Shown: positions 10,393 to 19,173 of the stretch, one piece after another
How the letters are laid out: every line of letters begins with the position of its first letter
Position numbering within the stretch: position 1 is the stretch's first letter
Origin: Streptomyces sp. NRRL WC-3742
Lineage (GTDB): Bacteria; Actinomycetota; Actinomycetes; Streptomycetales; Streptomycetaceae
DNA length: 64,000 bases
Assembly (NCBI RefSeq): GCF_000720635.1
Contig: NZ_JOCF01000022.1
Coordinates: forward strand, 27,181-91,180
Direction: 5' to 3'
Position numbers and translations under genes: made by a program
The notes under the pieces: model-generated
Database searches by the model: none
Told to the model about the DNA's origin: nothing
Seen by the model: only the letters and a program-made list of their open reading frames with translations

Positions 10393-10938
10393 TCAGCCCA
10401 TGGACCGCTGGCCGTCCAGGGACTCCCGGATGATGTCCGCGTGGCCGGCGTGGTGGGCCGTCTCGCCGACGATGTGCATCAGCACCCGGCGCGCCGACCA
10501 GCGGGCGCCCGCCTCGAACCAGGGCGCCTGCGGCAGCGGCTGGGTGGCGTCCAGGTCGGGCAGGGTGGCCACCAGCTCGTCCGTCCGGGCCGCCACCTCG
10601 GCGTACGTCTCGAGCGCGCCGGCCAGGGTGTCGCCCGGCAGCATCCGGAACTCGTCGGCCCGGCGGGCGAGGTCCTCCTCCGTCCAGGAGCTGAAGTCCG
10701 GCATCCCGGACGGGCCCTGGAGGATGAAGTCCACCCACACCCGCTCGACCGAGGCCACGTGCTTGACCAGGCCGCCCAGGCAGAGCGCGCTGGCCGTGGT
10801 CCGCAGGCCGGCCTGCTCGTCGGTGAGGCCCCGGGTGGTGAAGCGCAGGAAGTGCCGCTGCTTGCCCAGCGCGACGATGAGGTCGGCGCGCTCGCCGGTG
10901 ACGGGGGTGCTGGTGGCGGGGGCGGTGACGGTGGTCAT
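10393..10938 (-). CDS. DinB/DUF664-type protein
   Basis: A 181-residue four-helix DinB-like protein. Conserved features are HxxxxERVW near residue 57, and the metal-ligand pattern MHIVGETAHHAGHADIIRE toward the C-terminus, both typical of the DUF664 branch of DinB-like (putative thiol-dependent, metal-binding) enzymes. The start at 10938 has GAGAGG upstream. It is transcribed divergently from the WYL regulator at 11038 across 99 bp, an arrangement suggesting that regulator controls it. A second protein of the same family lies at 17731-18300. Confidence 0.88.
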   Translation of the reverse strand: MTTVTAPATSTPVTGERADLIVALGKQRHFLRFTTRGLTDEQAGLRTTASALCLGGLVKHVASVERVWVDFILQGPSGMPDFSSWTEEDLARRADEFRMLPGDTLAGALETYAEVAARTDELVATLPDLDATQPLPQAPWFEAGARWSARRVLMHIVGETAHHAGHADIIRESLDGQRSMG

Positions 10939-11037
10939 GAACGTGCCTCTCGTACGGGTGGGACTCCTTGGTACGAGACCCACGCTATGGCGCCAAGCGG
11001 CCACTTCCTGACCTGAATTCCGGCGACAATCAGGGAC

Positions 11038-12078
11038 ATGGCGAACACCAGCACCAGGACCCTGCGACTGCTCTCGCTGCTCCAGACCCACAGGTACTGG
11101 CCGGGCGAGGAGCTCGCCTCCCGGCTCGGCGTCTCCGTGCGCACCCTGCGCCGCGACATCGACCGGCTGCGCGAACTCGGCTACCCCGTCGAGGCCCACC
11201 GCGGCGTCGACGGCGGCTACCAGCTCGCCGCCGGGGCGGCGCTGCCGCCGCTGGTGATCGACGACGAGGAGGCGGTCGCCCTCGCCGTCGGGCTCCAGGC
11301 GGCGGCGGAGAGCCCCGTCGAGGGCATCGCGGAGGCGTCGGTGCGGGTGCTCGCCAAGGTCGTCCAGGTCATGCCGGGCCGGCTGCGCCGCCGGGTCGAG
11401 GCGCTGCGCGCGATGACCGTGCCCGTCGACTGGGGCCGCACCGGCGCCACCCGGGTCGACCCGGACGCGCTGACGGTCGTCGCGCTGGCCTGCCGCGACG
11501 ACGAGCGGCTGACCTTCGGGTACGTGTCCGCGGACGGGCGCCGCACCGAGCGGCACGTCGAACCCCACCGGCTGGTCTGCCTCGACCGGCGCTGGTACCT
11601 CGTCGCCTACGACCTCGGCCGCTCCGACTGGCGCAGCTTCCGCCTCGACCGCCTCGCCGCCCCCGAACGCACCGGCTCCCGCTTCTCCCCCCGCCCCCTC
11701 CTCGCCGTCGACGCCGCGGAGTTCGTCCGCGCGGGCCTCAGCGGCATACCCCGCTCCTACGAGGTGGAGGCGGTCATCGAGGCCCCCGCCGACCGCGTCC
11801 GCGCCCACGTCGACCGCTGGGGCACCGTCGAGCCCCTCACCCCCGCCCGCTGCCGCCTGCGCATGGCCGCCGACTCCCTCGACTGGCCCGCCATGGCCCT
11901 CGGCTCCCTCGGCGCCGAGTTCCACGTCGTCCACCCGCCCGAACTGCGCGCCCTCCTCGCCGACTGGAGCACGCGCTTCGCCCGCGCGGCGGCGTCAGGG
12001 ACGCCGTCAAGGACGGCGTCAGGGACGCCGTCAAGGACGGCGTCAGGGGCGGGATCAGTGGAAGAAGAAGTCGGGTAG
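11038..12078 (+). CDS. YafY-type HTH/WYL transcriptional regulator
   Basis: A 346-residue regulator with an N-terminal DeoR-like winged helix (LGVSVRTLRRDIDRLRELGYPV, about residues 30-51, recognition helix included) and a WYL domain with the ligand-binding RWYLVAYD segment near 183, followed by a WCX-like C-terminal domain. WYL domains bind nucleotides or other small ligands. A GACAAT box lies 7 nt before the ATG, so the mRNA may be leaderless. The last residues come from a 24-bp tandem DNA repeat and are probably dispensable. It overlaps the convergent neighbour by 24 bp. Confidence 0.92.
   Translation: MANTSTRTLRLLSLLQTHRYWPGEELASRLGVSVRTLRRDIDRLRELGYPVEAHRGVDGGYQLAAGAALPPLVIDDEEAVALAVGLQAAAESPVEGIAEASVRVLAKVVQVMPGRLRRRVEALRAMTVPVDWGRTGATRVDPDALTVVALACRDDERLTFGYVSADGRRTERHVEPHRLVCLDRRWYLVAYDLGRSDWRSFRLDRLAAPERTGSRFSPRPLLAVDAAEFVRAGLSGIPRSYEVEAVIEAPADRVRAHVDRWGTVEPLTPARCRLRMAADSLDWPAMALGSLGAEFHVVHPPELRALLADWSTRFARAAASGTPSRTASGTPSRTASGAGSVEEEVG
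11994..12050 (+). repeat. 24-bp tandem repeat at 3' end of the WYL regulator gene
   Basis: About two and a half copies of a 24-bp unit built from ACGCCGTCAAGGACGGCGTC. The unit is itself dyad-symmetric (GACGCCGTC/GACGGCGTC). It encodes GTPSRTAS twice at the C-terminus of the regulator and may double as a transcript-end hairpin. Confidence 0.75.
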
Positions 12079-12714
12079 TTCGGCGACGGGCGGGAGCGGC
12101 CGGTCCGCCGGGAGGGGGCGGATCTGGACGTAGAGCTGCTCGAACTGCGAGTACGAATGGTTGGACATGCCGAGGGCGACGGTCAGGACGTTGCCGCCCC
12201 GGCGCCAGACGCGGTACGGCCAGCGGCGGCAGGACCGTGGATGGAAGTCGCGGACGAGGTCGTGGTCCGGTGGGCCGATCAGCCGGGTGAACCGGTCGAC
12301 GACGGCCTCGAGTTCGGCCTCGAACGTGCCGGCCGGCGGGTCGATCAGCCGTTGCCAGCCGGGGAGCTGCGCCCAGATGTCGTACGTCTCGTCGGGCTCC
12401 TCGTCGGGATCCAGGAAGTACTGGTGGGCGAAGGGCAGGGCGATGCCGACGTCAGTGTCCACGAGGTGGTCACCGGGCGTGTAGGCCGACTCGTTGTAGT
12501 CGCCGTGGTACTCGCCGGTCGAGCGCCAGCCGGCCTCGGCCATCGCCCGTTCGACGGCGTCCGCGTCGTCCAGGTCGAGGTCCATCATGGCGACGATCTG
12601 CGCGGCCAGTTCGGTGCTGACGGGGCAGAGGTCGATGATCCACGGGCTGTCGTCCTCGTCGTCGACCTCGTCGATCTCGTTGTCGACCTCGTTGTCAAAG
12701 GACTGCTCCGACAC
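12055..12714 (-). CDS. Acidic protein of unknown function
   Basis: A 219-residue protein with a very acidic N-terminus (DNEVDNEIDEVDDEDD) and a globular remainder rich in Trp and Tyr (HPRSCRRWPYRVWRRGGNV, then NHSYSQFEQLYVQIRPL). No membrane segment. The GTG at 12714 has AGGAG 8 nt upstream; the GTG three codons earlier overlaps that site. I do not recognise the family; the pattern resembles small immunity or stress-type hypothetical proteins of Streptomyces, but that is only an impression. Confidence 0.75.
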   Translation of the reverse strand: MSEQSFDNEVDNEIDEVDDEDDSPWIIDLCPVSTELAAQIVAMMDLDLDDADAVERAMAEAGWRSTGEYHGDYNESAYTPGDHLVDTDVGIALPFAHQYFLDPDEEPDETYDIWAQLPGWQRLIDPPAGTFEAELEAVVDRFTRLIGPPDHDLVRDFHPRSCRRWPYRVWRRGGNVLTVALGMSNHSYSQFEQLYVQIRPLPADRPLPPVAELPDFFFH

Positions 12715-12719
12715 GGGTG

Positions 12720-12794
12720 TCACTCCTGGTTCCGTTCGACGTCTTCCTTGCGTTCGGAGCCTACGGCGGTGGTGGCGAGGATGGTGTGGCCCAT
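12720..12794 (-). CDS. Possible 24-residue peptide gene or truncated gene start
   Basis: An ATG at 12794 opens a 24-codon frame (MGHTILATTAVGS...NQE) with high third-position G+C, ending in a TGA that overlaps the ribosome binding site of the next gene. It could be a coupled leader peptide or the remains of a longer gene. Support is limited to codon bias and position. Confidence 0.3.
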   Translation of the reverse strand: MGHTILATTAVGSERKEDVERNQE

Positions 12795-12842
12795 GGTGAA
12801 ACCGCCGCCCCGCCGGCGTCCTGCGGCGCCGCGCGGGCCGAG

Positions 12843-13682
12843 TCAGCGCGTCGGCCAGGCGCGGGCGTCGGCGGCCAGCCAGGGCTCGCGGGCGGCGGTG
12901 ACCGGGGTGGTGCCGGTGAACGCGCGGACGTCGTGGTGGAGGTGGGACTGGTCGGCGTAGCCGGTGTCCGCGGCGACCTGGGTGGGGGTGGCGCCGCGGG
13001 CGAGGCGGTGGACGGCGTGGTCGAAGCGGACGAGCATGGCGGCGCGCTTGGGCGTCAGGCCGATCTGGGAGCCGAAGCGGGACCAGGTGCGCTGGCGGGT
13101 CCAGCCGAGGTGGGCGGCCAGGTCGTCGACGCGGGTGCGGCCGTGGTCGGCGGTGATCCGGCGCCAGGCCCAGGCGACCTCGGGCTCCACGTCCCGGCCG
13201 ATGCGGAGGCGGGCGGTCAGCTCGGCCTCGACCAGGTCGAAGCGCTCCGGCCAGGTCCGGGCGTGGTGGAGGCGCTCGCGCAGGCGGGTCACGGCCGGGC
13301 CCCACAGGTCGTCGAGCGCGAGGACGCTGCCGCGCAACTCCGAGAGCGGGAGCCCGAGTACGGGGTGCGCGACGAGCGGGGAGAGCCGGATCTGCACGCA
13401 CGCCACGTCCTCGGCAGACACCTCGAAGGCGCTGAAGCCGAGCCCGGCGGTGAGGCTCTCCGACCGCACCCGCCCCTGCGCGCCGTGGAGCTCGAACGGG
13501 CGGCCGCCGAACTCGACGGCGAGGGTGACGGCCGGGTGGGGGATGGCCCGCAGGCCCGGCGGGCCGCCGCCGCCGCGGATGCGGAAGCCGGCCATGGAGA
13601 CGCCGGGTGTCGCCGCGGGCCGTGAGGGCCGGGCGATCTCCCAGGTGGCGGTGGAGTCGGCGGTCAGGGGAGCAGGGTGCAC
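12843..13682 (-). CDS. AraC-family transcriptional regulator
   Basis: A 279-residue regulator with an N-terminal cupin-like ligand region and a C-terminal AraC HTH domain: LAAHLGWTRQRTWSRFGSQI is the first helix-turn-helix and ATPTQVAADTGYADQSHLHH the second, about residues 195-260. Start is taken as the GTG at 13682 (VHPAPLTADST). The frame remains open upstream but through the antisense of the hydrolase gene. It is divergent from the alpha/beta hydrolase (13807), which is a plausible target. The effector is unknown. Confidence 0.88.
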   Translation of the reverse strand: MHPAPLTADSTATWEIARPSRPAATPGVSMAGFRIRGGGGPPGLRAIPHPAVTLAVEFGGRPFELHGAQGRVRSESLTAGLGFSAFEVSAEDVACVQIRLSPLVAHPVLGLPLSELRGSVLALDDLWGPAVTRLRERLHHARTWPERFDLVEAELTARLRIGRDVEPEVAWAWRRITADHGRTRVDDLAAHLGWTRQRTWSRFGSQIGLTPKRAAMLVRFDHAVHRLARGATPTQVAADTGYADQSHLHHDVRAFTGTTPVTAAREPWLAADARAWPTR

Positions 13683-13806
13683 GGCTCGACCGTACGGGCG
13701 GACGGGCCTTGTGATCAACGGGCGTGCGGGGCACGACATTTCTCCAAGACGGGGGGTGGGCGGCGGCCGGAGAGTGGTGCACCTCGAGTCGACGGATGGA
13801 GGAGCA

Positions 13807-14757
13807 GTGGACCGGAAGACGCGTACGCCGAAGGTGGCGCGCAGGAGGCGGTGGTGGATCGCGCTGGCGGCCGCCGGGCTGGTGGCCGTCCTGCTGGCGG
13901 TGAACACGGCGGTCGTGCTGAGCGGGACGGCGGAAGCCTCCGGCGAGCAGATCGTGCGCCTGCCCGGCGGGGACATCCACGTGGTGCAGGACGGGCCCCC
14001 CGACGCGCCGACGGTCGTGCTGCTGCACGGGCTCGGCGGGTCGACGGCCTGGTGGGAACCGGTCCTGCCCTCGCTGCGGGACCTGCACGTGGTGCGCGTG
14101 GACCTGCTCGGGCACGGCGGCTCGGCGAAGCCGACGGGCGGGTACGGCATGGCGGAACAGGCACGCAGGGTCGGGGCGGTGCTCGACCGCCTCGGAGTTC
14201 GGCGGGCCACGGTCGTCGGGCACTCCACCGGCGGGTGCGTCGCGACCTCGCTGGCCGAGCAGCGCCGTGACCTGGTCGCGGCGGTCGCCCTGGTCGACAC
14301 CGGGCCGCGCCTCGACGCGTACCGAGCCGACAGCTTCGTCGGCGACCTGGTGTCCACCCCGGTGGTGGGCCAACTCCTGTGGCGGCTACGGACGGACGGC
14401 ACGATCCGCGACGCGCTCGGCAGCGCGTTCACGCGCAAGGTGCAGATCCCGGACCGGATCGTCGACGACATCCGGGGCATGACGTACCGCAGCCTCACCG
14501 GCACCGACGAGGCGTCGACCGCTTACACGAAGGAGCGGCCGATCCCGGACCGGCTGGCCGGGCTCGGGCTGCCGACCCTGGTCCTCTTCGGCTCCCAGGA
14601 CCACCGCTGGGACCCGGCCTCCGCCCAGGACTACCGCAAGGTCCCGGGCGCCCGCATCGAGATCCTGGACGGGGTCGGCCACACCCCGATGTTCGAGGAG
14701 CCCGGCGCCACGGGCGCCCTGCTCCACGGCTTCGCCACGGCGGTTGGGACGCCCTAG
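13807..14757 (+). CDS. Membrane-anchored alpha/beta hydrolase
   Basis: A 316-residue alpha/beta hydrolase with an N-terminal basic stretch and one hydrophobic segment (WWIALAAAGLVAVLLAVNTA, about 15-34), so likely anchored with the catalytic domain outside. The fold's HGLGGS oxyanion segment, the nucleophile elbow GHSTGG, a late Asp (FGSQDHRWD) and the catalytic His (GVGHTPMFEEP) are all present. The GTG at 13807 follows GGAGGAG. Substrate unknown; esterase, lipase or epoxide-type activity are all possible. Its stop overlaps the convergent DUF4389 gene by 4 bp. Confidence 0.88.
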   Translation: MDRKTRTPKVARRRRWWIALAAAGLVAVLLAVNTAVVLSGTAEASGEQIVRLPGGDIHVVQDGPPDAPTVVLLHGLGGSTAWWEPVLPSLRDLHVVRVDLLGHGGSAKPTGGYGMAEQARRVGAVLDRLGVRRATVVGHSTGGCVATSLAEQRRDLVAAVALVDTGPRLDAYRADSFVGDLVSTPVVGQLLWRLRTDGTIRDALGSAFTRKVQIPDRIVDDIRGMTYRSLTGTDEASTAYTKERPIPDRLAGLGLPTLVLFGSQDHRWDPASAQDYRKVPGARIEILDGVGHTPMFEEPGATGALLHGFATAVGTP

Positions 14758-15551
14758 AGGCCCGGCACGAGCGGTGCGAGGACGTGCTGGGCCGGGCCGA
14801 CGCCGCCGTCGTTGTCGTCGTCGGAGTTCACCGAGGCGGTGACCGAGCCCGTCGCCCAGGAGACCAGGCCGAGGAGCAGGAAGACGACGAGCAGGCCCCG
14901 CCCGGCGCCGCTCAGGACCAGCGGGCGGGTGGCCGACACCGGCCCCTCGCTGCCCGGTTCGTCGCCGAACAGGCGCTTGGGGTAGGCGGAGGAGAGCATC
15001 AGCAGGTACGCCGTGCAGCGCATCCGGAAGCGCAGGATCGCCGTCGTCGCCTCGTACAGCGGCTGCGGCATCCGGCCGAGGACCAGCACGATCAGCCAGA
15101 GGACGAACGAGACCATCCACCAGCCCGCGAAGGCCAGCCCCTGCACGACGGAGGCCGGGATGACCAGGAAGATGCGGAACAGGACGGCGAGCCGGTTCAG
15201 TTGCCCCGGGCGCAGCTCGACCTGGACGGGGTGCTCGGGGGCCTGGAACCGGAACGGCGGGTAGCGGTCCACGGTGAGCAGCAGGTACGCGGTGACGCGC
15301 GTCTCGTACGGGACGTACGAGCCGAGGTAGTCCGCCACCAGGTTCGGCAGGCGGCCGAGCACCAGGGCCGCGAACCAGCCGATGACCGTGAGGACGAACG
15401 CCACCACCGACAGCACCCACACCACCACGAACTGCGGGATCAGCAGCAGCGCGCGCAGCAGCACCGTCCAGCGGCTCTGCGGTCCGGGCGCCGGCATGTC
15501 GAGCACCGGGAGCCACTCACGGCTGACAGGGGCGGGGGGAGCCTGCCACAT
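14754..15551 (-). CDS. DUF4389-type integral membrane protein
   Basis: A 265-residue membrane protein with long hydrophobic stretches (about 28-70 as a helical hairpin, 133-165, and one near 225-245) and the duplicated DUF4389 pattern: VTAYLLLTVDRYPPF in one half and CTAYLLMLSSAYPKR in the other. This is an internal repeat of a two-helix plus soluble-strand unit. The ATG at 15551 has GGAGG 5 nt upstream. Function of the family is unknown. Confidence 0.85.
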   Translation of the reverse strand: MWQAPPAPVSREWLPVLDMPAPGPQSRWTVLLRALLLIPQFVVVWVLSVVAFVLTVIGWFAALVLGRLPNLVADYLGSYVPYETRVTAYLLLTVDRYPPFRFQAPEHPVQVELRPGQLNRLAVLFRIFLVIPASVVQGLAFAGWWMVSFVLWLIVLVLGRMPQPLYEATTAILRFRMRCTAYLLMLSSAYPKRLFGDEPGSEGPVSATRPLVLSGAGRGLLVVFLLLGLVSWATGSVTASVNSDDDNDGGVGPAQHVLAPLVPGL

Positions 15552-15721
15552 CCGGGCCTCCACGGTCTCGGGGCGGTGTCTGGACGACGGGAACCGGCGC
15601 CCGGACGGCGGCCGGGCGTCCTCCGAAGATCGCAGCACCCCGCCCGCCCCGCGCGCCGTGCTGCGCCGAACGGGCGTGCCGGTGAGGGCGCCAGGCCAGA
15701 GCGTGAGGTTGGGGCGCGAGG

Positions 15722-17029
15722 TCAGGGCGCGATGGCGGCGAGGGTCTCGCGCACCAGGGCGAGGGCCGGGGCGAGGTCGCCCGGCGGGGGCGTGGCGAGG
15801 GCCAGGCGCAGCGCGGCCGGGGGGTGGGGGGTGGTGGCGAAGGCGTCGGCGGTGGAGACCAGGACGCCCCGGGCGGCGAGGAGGGCGGCCGCCTGGTCGG
15901 GGCGCTGGTGGGGTTCGAGGGCGAGCCAGACGGCGTAGGAGGTGGGGTGCGCGGTGAGGGCGAGGCCCGCCAGGGCGCTGCGGGCGATGCGCTGGCGTTC
16001 GGCGGCGTCGGCGCGGCGCTGCTCCTCCAGACGGGCGACGGTGCCGTCCGCGAGCCAGCCGGTGGCGAGGGCGGTGACCAGGGAGGGCGCGCCCCAGGAG
16101 GCCGTCCGCAGGGCGCCGGTGACGGCGCGCAGGTGGCGGCCGGGGACGACGGCGAAGCCGAAGCGCAGGCCGGTGGCGACGTTCTTGGAGAGCCCGGCCA
16201 CGTAGCAGGTGCGCTCCGGGGCGAGGGCGTGCAGCGGCGGCGGGGCGCCGGTGTCCAGGAACGCGTACGTGCCGTCCTCGACGAGCGTGACGTCGTGGGC
16301 GGCGGCGAGTTCGGCGAGGCGTCGGCGCCGGGGCAGGTCGAGGACCCAGCCGAGCGGGTTGTGGACGGTCGGGACGGTGTACACCGCCCGGACGGGCCGG
16401 GTGCGGCAGAGGCGTTCGAGGGCGTCGAGGTCCGGGCCGGCGGGGGTGACCGGGACGGGGGCGAGGTCGAGGCCCTGGGCGGCGGCGAGGAGCTTGATCC
16501 CGGGGTAGGTGAGCGCGTCGACGGCGAGCACGTCGCCGGGGCGAGTGAGGGCGCGCAGGACGCAGTCCAGCGCCTGCTGGGCGCCGTTGGTCAGCAGGAC
16601 GTGCTCGGGCGCGGTGTCGACCCCGCGCTCCAGGAGGTACTTCGCGACCGTCGCCCGGTCGTGGCGGTGGCCGCCCGGCGGCTGCTGGCGCAGCAGGGCC
16701 TCGGCGTCCCCGGCGGAGGCGAGCGCGCGCAGGGCCCGGCGCAGTTCGTCGCCCTGGCCCGGGGAGAGCGGCTGGTTGAAGGAGAGGTCGGCGACGCGGG
16801 GCACGGGCAGGGCACGGGAGGGCTCGAGGCCGTCGAAGCCGGAGCGGACCTTCACGAAGGTGCCGCGCCCCTGCTCCCCGGCGACCAGCCCGGCGGCGGC
16901 GAGTTCGGCGTACACCCGGGTGGCGGTGGCCAGGGCGATCCGGCGTTCGCGGGCGAGGGCGCGGTGGGTGGGCAGCCGGGTGCCGGCGGGGAGGGCGCCG
17001 GAGCGGATGGCCCCGGCATACTCGTCGAC
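15722..17029 (-). pseudogene. MocR-type GntR/aminotransferase-like regulator lacking its start
   Basis: The frame encodes a winged helix (PAGTRLPTHRALARERRIAL, then RVYAELAAAGLVAGEQGRGTF) joined to a class I aminotransferase-like domain with TNGAQQALD, YTVPTVHNPLG and the PLP-lysine segment AGLSKNVATGLR, about 435 codons. This is the MocR/PdxR design. The normal first 10-20 residues are missing: similarity begins at EYAGAIRSG and no start codon lies before it. Upstream, the frame runs into the antisense of an equally truncated enoyl-CoA hydratase. I therefore call it a 5'-deleted gene; translation from an unrelated upstream start cannot be excluded. Confidence 0.7.
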
Positions 17030-17665
17030 GAGGACGGCGTGCGCGCGGTGATCCTGACCGGCGCCGGGCAGCGGGCCTTCAGCGCCGGGGCGGACATCCC
17101 CTCGCTGGCCGGGAGCATCGCGGGCGGCCCGGAACGGGCGCTGCGCGAGTTCGTCCGGCGCGGGCACACGCTGACCCGGCGGATCGAGGAGTTCCCCAAG
17201 CCGATCGTCGTCGCCGTCAACGGGCTCGCGTACGGCGGGGGTTGCGAGATCACCGAGGCCGCTCCGCTGGCGGTCGCGGCCGAGCACGCGCGGTTCGGGA
17301 AGCCGGAGATCTCCCTGGGCTTCGCGCCGCCGTTCGGCGGCTCGCAGCGGCTGCCGCGCCATGTGGGCCGCAAGCGCGCCCTGGAGATGATCCTCACCGG
17401 GGACCCGGTCCCGGCGGCCCGCGCCGCCGAGATCGGGCTGGTCAACTCGGTCGTCCCGGCGGACGAACTCCTGCTCGCCGCACGTGACTTGGTGGAGCGC
17501 ATCATCCGTCACGCGCCCACGGCGGTGGCCGCCTGCCTGCGGGCGGTGACCCGGGGGGTCAACCTGACCATCGACGAGGGCCTCGCGGTGGAGGCGGCGG
17601 CCTTCGCGGCCGCCGTCCCCACCGAGGGCGTCCGGGCGGGGGTGCGGCGGTTCCTGGAGCGCTGA
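17030..17665 (+). pseudogene. Enoyl-CoA hydratase/isomerase, 5' truncated
   Basis: Starting from DEDGVRAVILTGAG the frame matches crotonase-family proteins: FSAGADIPSLAG (oxyanion hole), NGLAYGGGCEITEAAPLAVA, GKPEISLGFAPPFGGSQRLP and LVNSVVPADEL. About 210 codons remain where the family has about 255-265, so the first 50 or so residues, including the first beta-strands, are missing. A GTG at 17039 could initiate a truncated product. The missing part abuts the missing part of the head-to-head MocR gene, so one deletion probably removed both 5' ends and their promoters. Confidence 0.75.
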
Positions 17666-17679
17666 GGAGCGTTCCTACC

Positions 17680-17740
17680 GGCCGCCTGTCACCGCCGGCC
17701 TGTCACTGGCCGCCTGCTACTGGCCGACTGTCACTGGCCG
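17680..17740. repeat. 14-15 bp tandem repeats between ECH remnant and DinB gene
   Basis: Four degenerate copies of CCGCCTGTCACTGG-like sequence lie between the convergent stops and overlap the last codons of the DinB-like gene. They look like slippage products. Confidence 0.6.
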
Positions 17741-18300
17741 GTGCGGCCGTCGACGCACTCGCGCAGCAGGTCGGCGTGGCCGCAGTGGCGGGCGTACTCG
17801 TCGATCCGGTGCACCAGCATCTCGCGGACGGCGATCCGCTTGCGGCCGATGTGGGCGCCGAGGTCCTGGTGGGGGGCCAGCACGGCGTCGGTGGCGGCCT
17901 GTTCGCGCTCCAGGTCGGCGAACGCCGCGTCCACGACGGCCTGTTCGCCCACGGCCTCGTCGAAGTCCGCGCCCCGCTCGCCGTAGATCTTCGGCAGCGG
18001 CTCGCCCTCGGTGATCCAGTTGCGCCAGTCGCGCTCGACCTCGGCGAGGTGGCGGACCAGGCCGAGCAGGGACATCGTGGACGGCGGCACCGAGCGGCGG
18101 GCCAGCTGCTCCGGGCTCAGGCCCTCGCACTTCAGGCGCAGGGTGAGCCGGAAGTGGTTGATGTAGTCCAGCAGCGTGGGCAGTTCGCCGTCCGGGGTGG
18201 GGCCTTCGCTGCCGCGCGGGTCGTCGGCCGGGTCCAGCCACATGTCGGGGTAGACGGTCGCCTGGGTCCAGCGGGTGGGTTGTTCGCTCATTCGGGACAT
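17731..18300 (-). CDS. DinB/DUF664-type protein
   Basis: A protein of about 189 residues of the DUF664/DinB-like group: LLDYINHFRLTLRLKCEGLS at the first helices, LVRHLAEVERDWRNWI with the conserved His, and VREMLVHRIDEYARHCGHADLLRE at the end, supplying the expected metal-binding histidines. It is paralogous to the 10393-10938 protein. Starts at 18300 or 18291 are equally likely; neither has a clear ribosome binding site. Upstream lies an ankyrin-gene remnant, so its original promoter may have been affected by that rearrangement. Confidence 0.88.
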   Translation of the reverse strand: MSRMSEQPTRWTQATVYPDMWLDPADDPRGSEGPTPDGELPTLLDYINHFRLTLRLKCEGLSPEQLARRSVPPSTMSLLGLVRHLAEVERDWRNWITEGEPLPKIYGERGADFDEAVGEQAVVDAAFADLEREQAATDAVLAPHQDLGAHIGRKRIAVREMLVHRIDEYARHCGHADLLRECVDGRTGQ

Positions 18301-18349
18301 GATCGTCGGTGCGGGCCCCGGGCACCAGACGATTTCGGCCCGTACGGGA

Positions 18350-18535
18350 GTTGCGGGCACGCTCCTCGGCGGCGCGCAGGGTGGCCGCGAGGTCGGCGTA
18401 GCCCCGGCGCTCGGCGTGGGCGCGGGCGGTGACCCCGTCGCCGTCCGACAGCAGCGGGTCGGCGCCGTGGGCGGCGGCGAGTAGTGAGTGGTCGGCCGGG
18501 GAGGTGGTGCGGTCGGTCGTGGCGGGCTCCTTCGC
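18350..18535 (-). pseudogene. Ankyrin-repeat protein, C-terminal remnant
   Basis: On the minus strand the DNA reads with good codon bias as SLLAAAHGADPLLSDGDG, then VTARAHAERRGYADLAATLR. This is the C-terminal ankyrin repeat and capping helix pattern (GADP...DGVT...HAERRGY..LAA.LR). There is no start codon with a ribosome binding site and no proper stop: the frame runs on into the DinB gene in another register. Both ends have therefore been lost and this is a fragment of a larger gene. Confidence 0.7.
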
Positions 18536-18610
18536 GGGTGGGTTTCTCCTGGATTCCCCTGTGTTCCCCCGGGGTCCCTCAGGGGTGCGTACGAAGCCCG
18601 GCCTGCGCGT

Positions 18611-19102
18611 TCACCAGGACAGTGGGTAGCGGACGTGGTGTCCGCCGATGCGGCCGGGAAGCAGCCCGATCGCGACCAGCAGGCCCGTCGCCAGCAGGAG
18701 CAGCGGCAGGAAGGGGACGGGGTGCGGCGCCTGGAGCACGACGATGACGGCGGTCGCGGCGGCCGGGGAGTGCGGCAGGCGGGTGAGCATCATCGCGCCC
18801 AGCGCCAGCCCGGCGGCTATCGCCGCGCCCCAGGCGGTGCTGCCGGTGACGGCCAGGGTGGCAAAACCGATCACGGCCGAGAGCAGCTGGCCGCCCACCA
18901 GGTTACGCGGCTGGGAGATCGGCAGCCCGGGCGCGCCGTGCACCAGGGCCGCGCTGGCGGCCAGCGGCGGGATCAGCAGCGGTTGGTGGAGCAGGAACCC
19001 CACCCCGACCAGGATGAGCAGGGCGCCGATGGCGAAGACGGTCTCCCGCAGCGCGTGCAGGGGGTGGGGGCGGCGGTTGGTCGCGGGCTGCGGGGAAGGC
19101 AT
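18611..19102 (-). CDS. HPP-family integral membrane protein
   Basis: A 163-residue protein with four to five hydrophobic helices. The HPP family signature region includes AALVHGAPGLPISQPRNLVG near residue 52, ALGAMMLTRLPHSPAAA near 101, and QAPHP. Plant and cyanobacterial members have been linked to nitrite transport; in actinobacteria the role is not established. It is divergent from a truncated gene across a region holding a perfect operator-like palindrome, so expression is probably controlled by a repressor. Confidence 0.88.
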   Translation of the reverse strand: MPSPQPATNRRPHPLHALRETVFAIGALLILVGVGFLLHQPLLIPPLAASAALVHGAPGLPISQPRNLVGGQLLSAVIGFATLAVTGSTAWGAAIAAGLALGAMMLTRLPHSPAAATAVIVVLQAPHPVPFLPLLLLATGLLVAIGLLPGRIGGHHVRYPLSW

Positions 19103-19173
19103 GGCGTGAGCGGCTCCGGGTGGGGGACGGGGTCCCGGAGATGATAGGCAGAATGTTGAGTAATTGGTGGGAT

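Noticed and set aside
10393..11934. 513-residue version of the DinB-like protein
   Set aside because: The upstream part is antisense of the WYL regulator; the ATG at 10938 has a good ribosome binding site.
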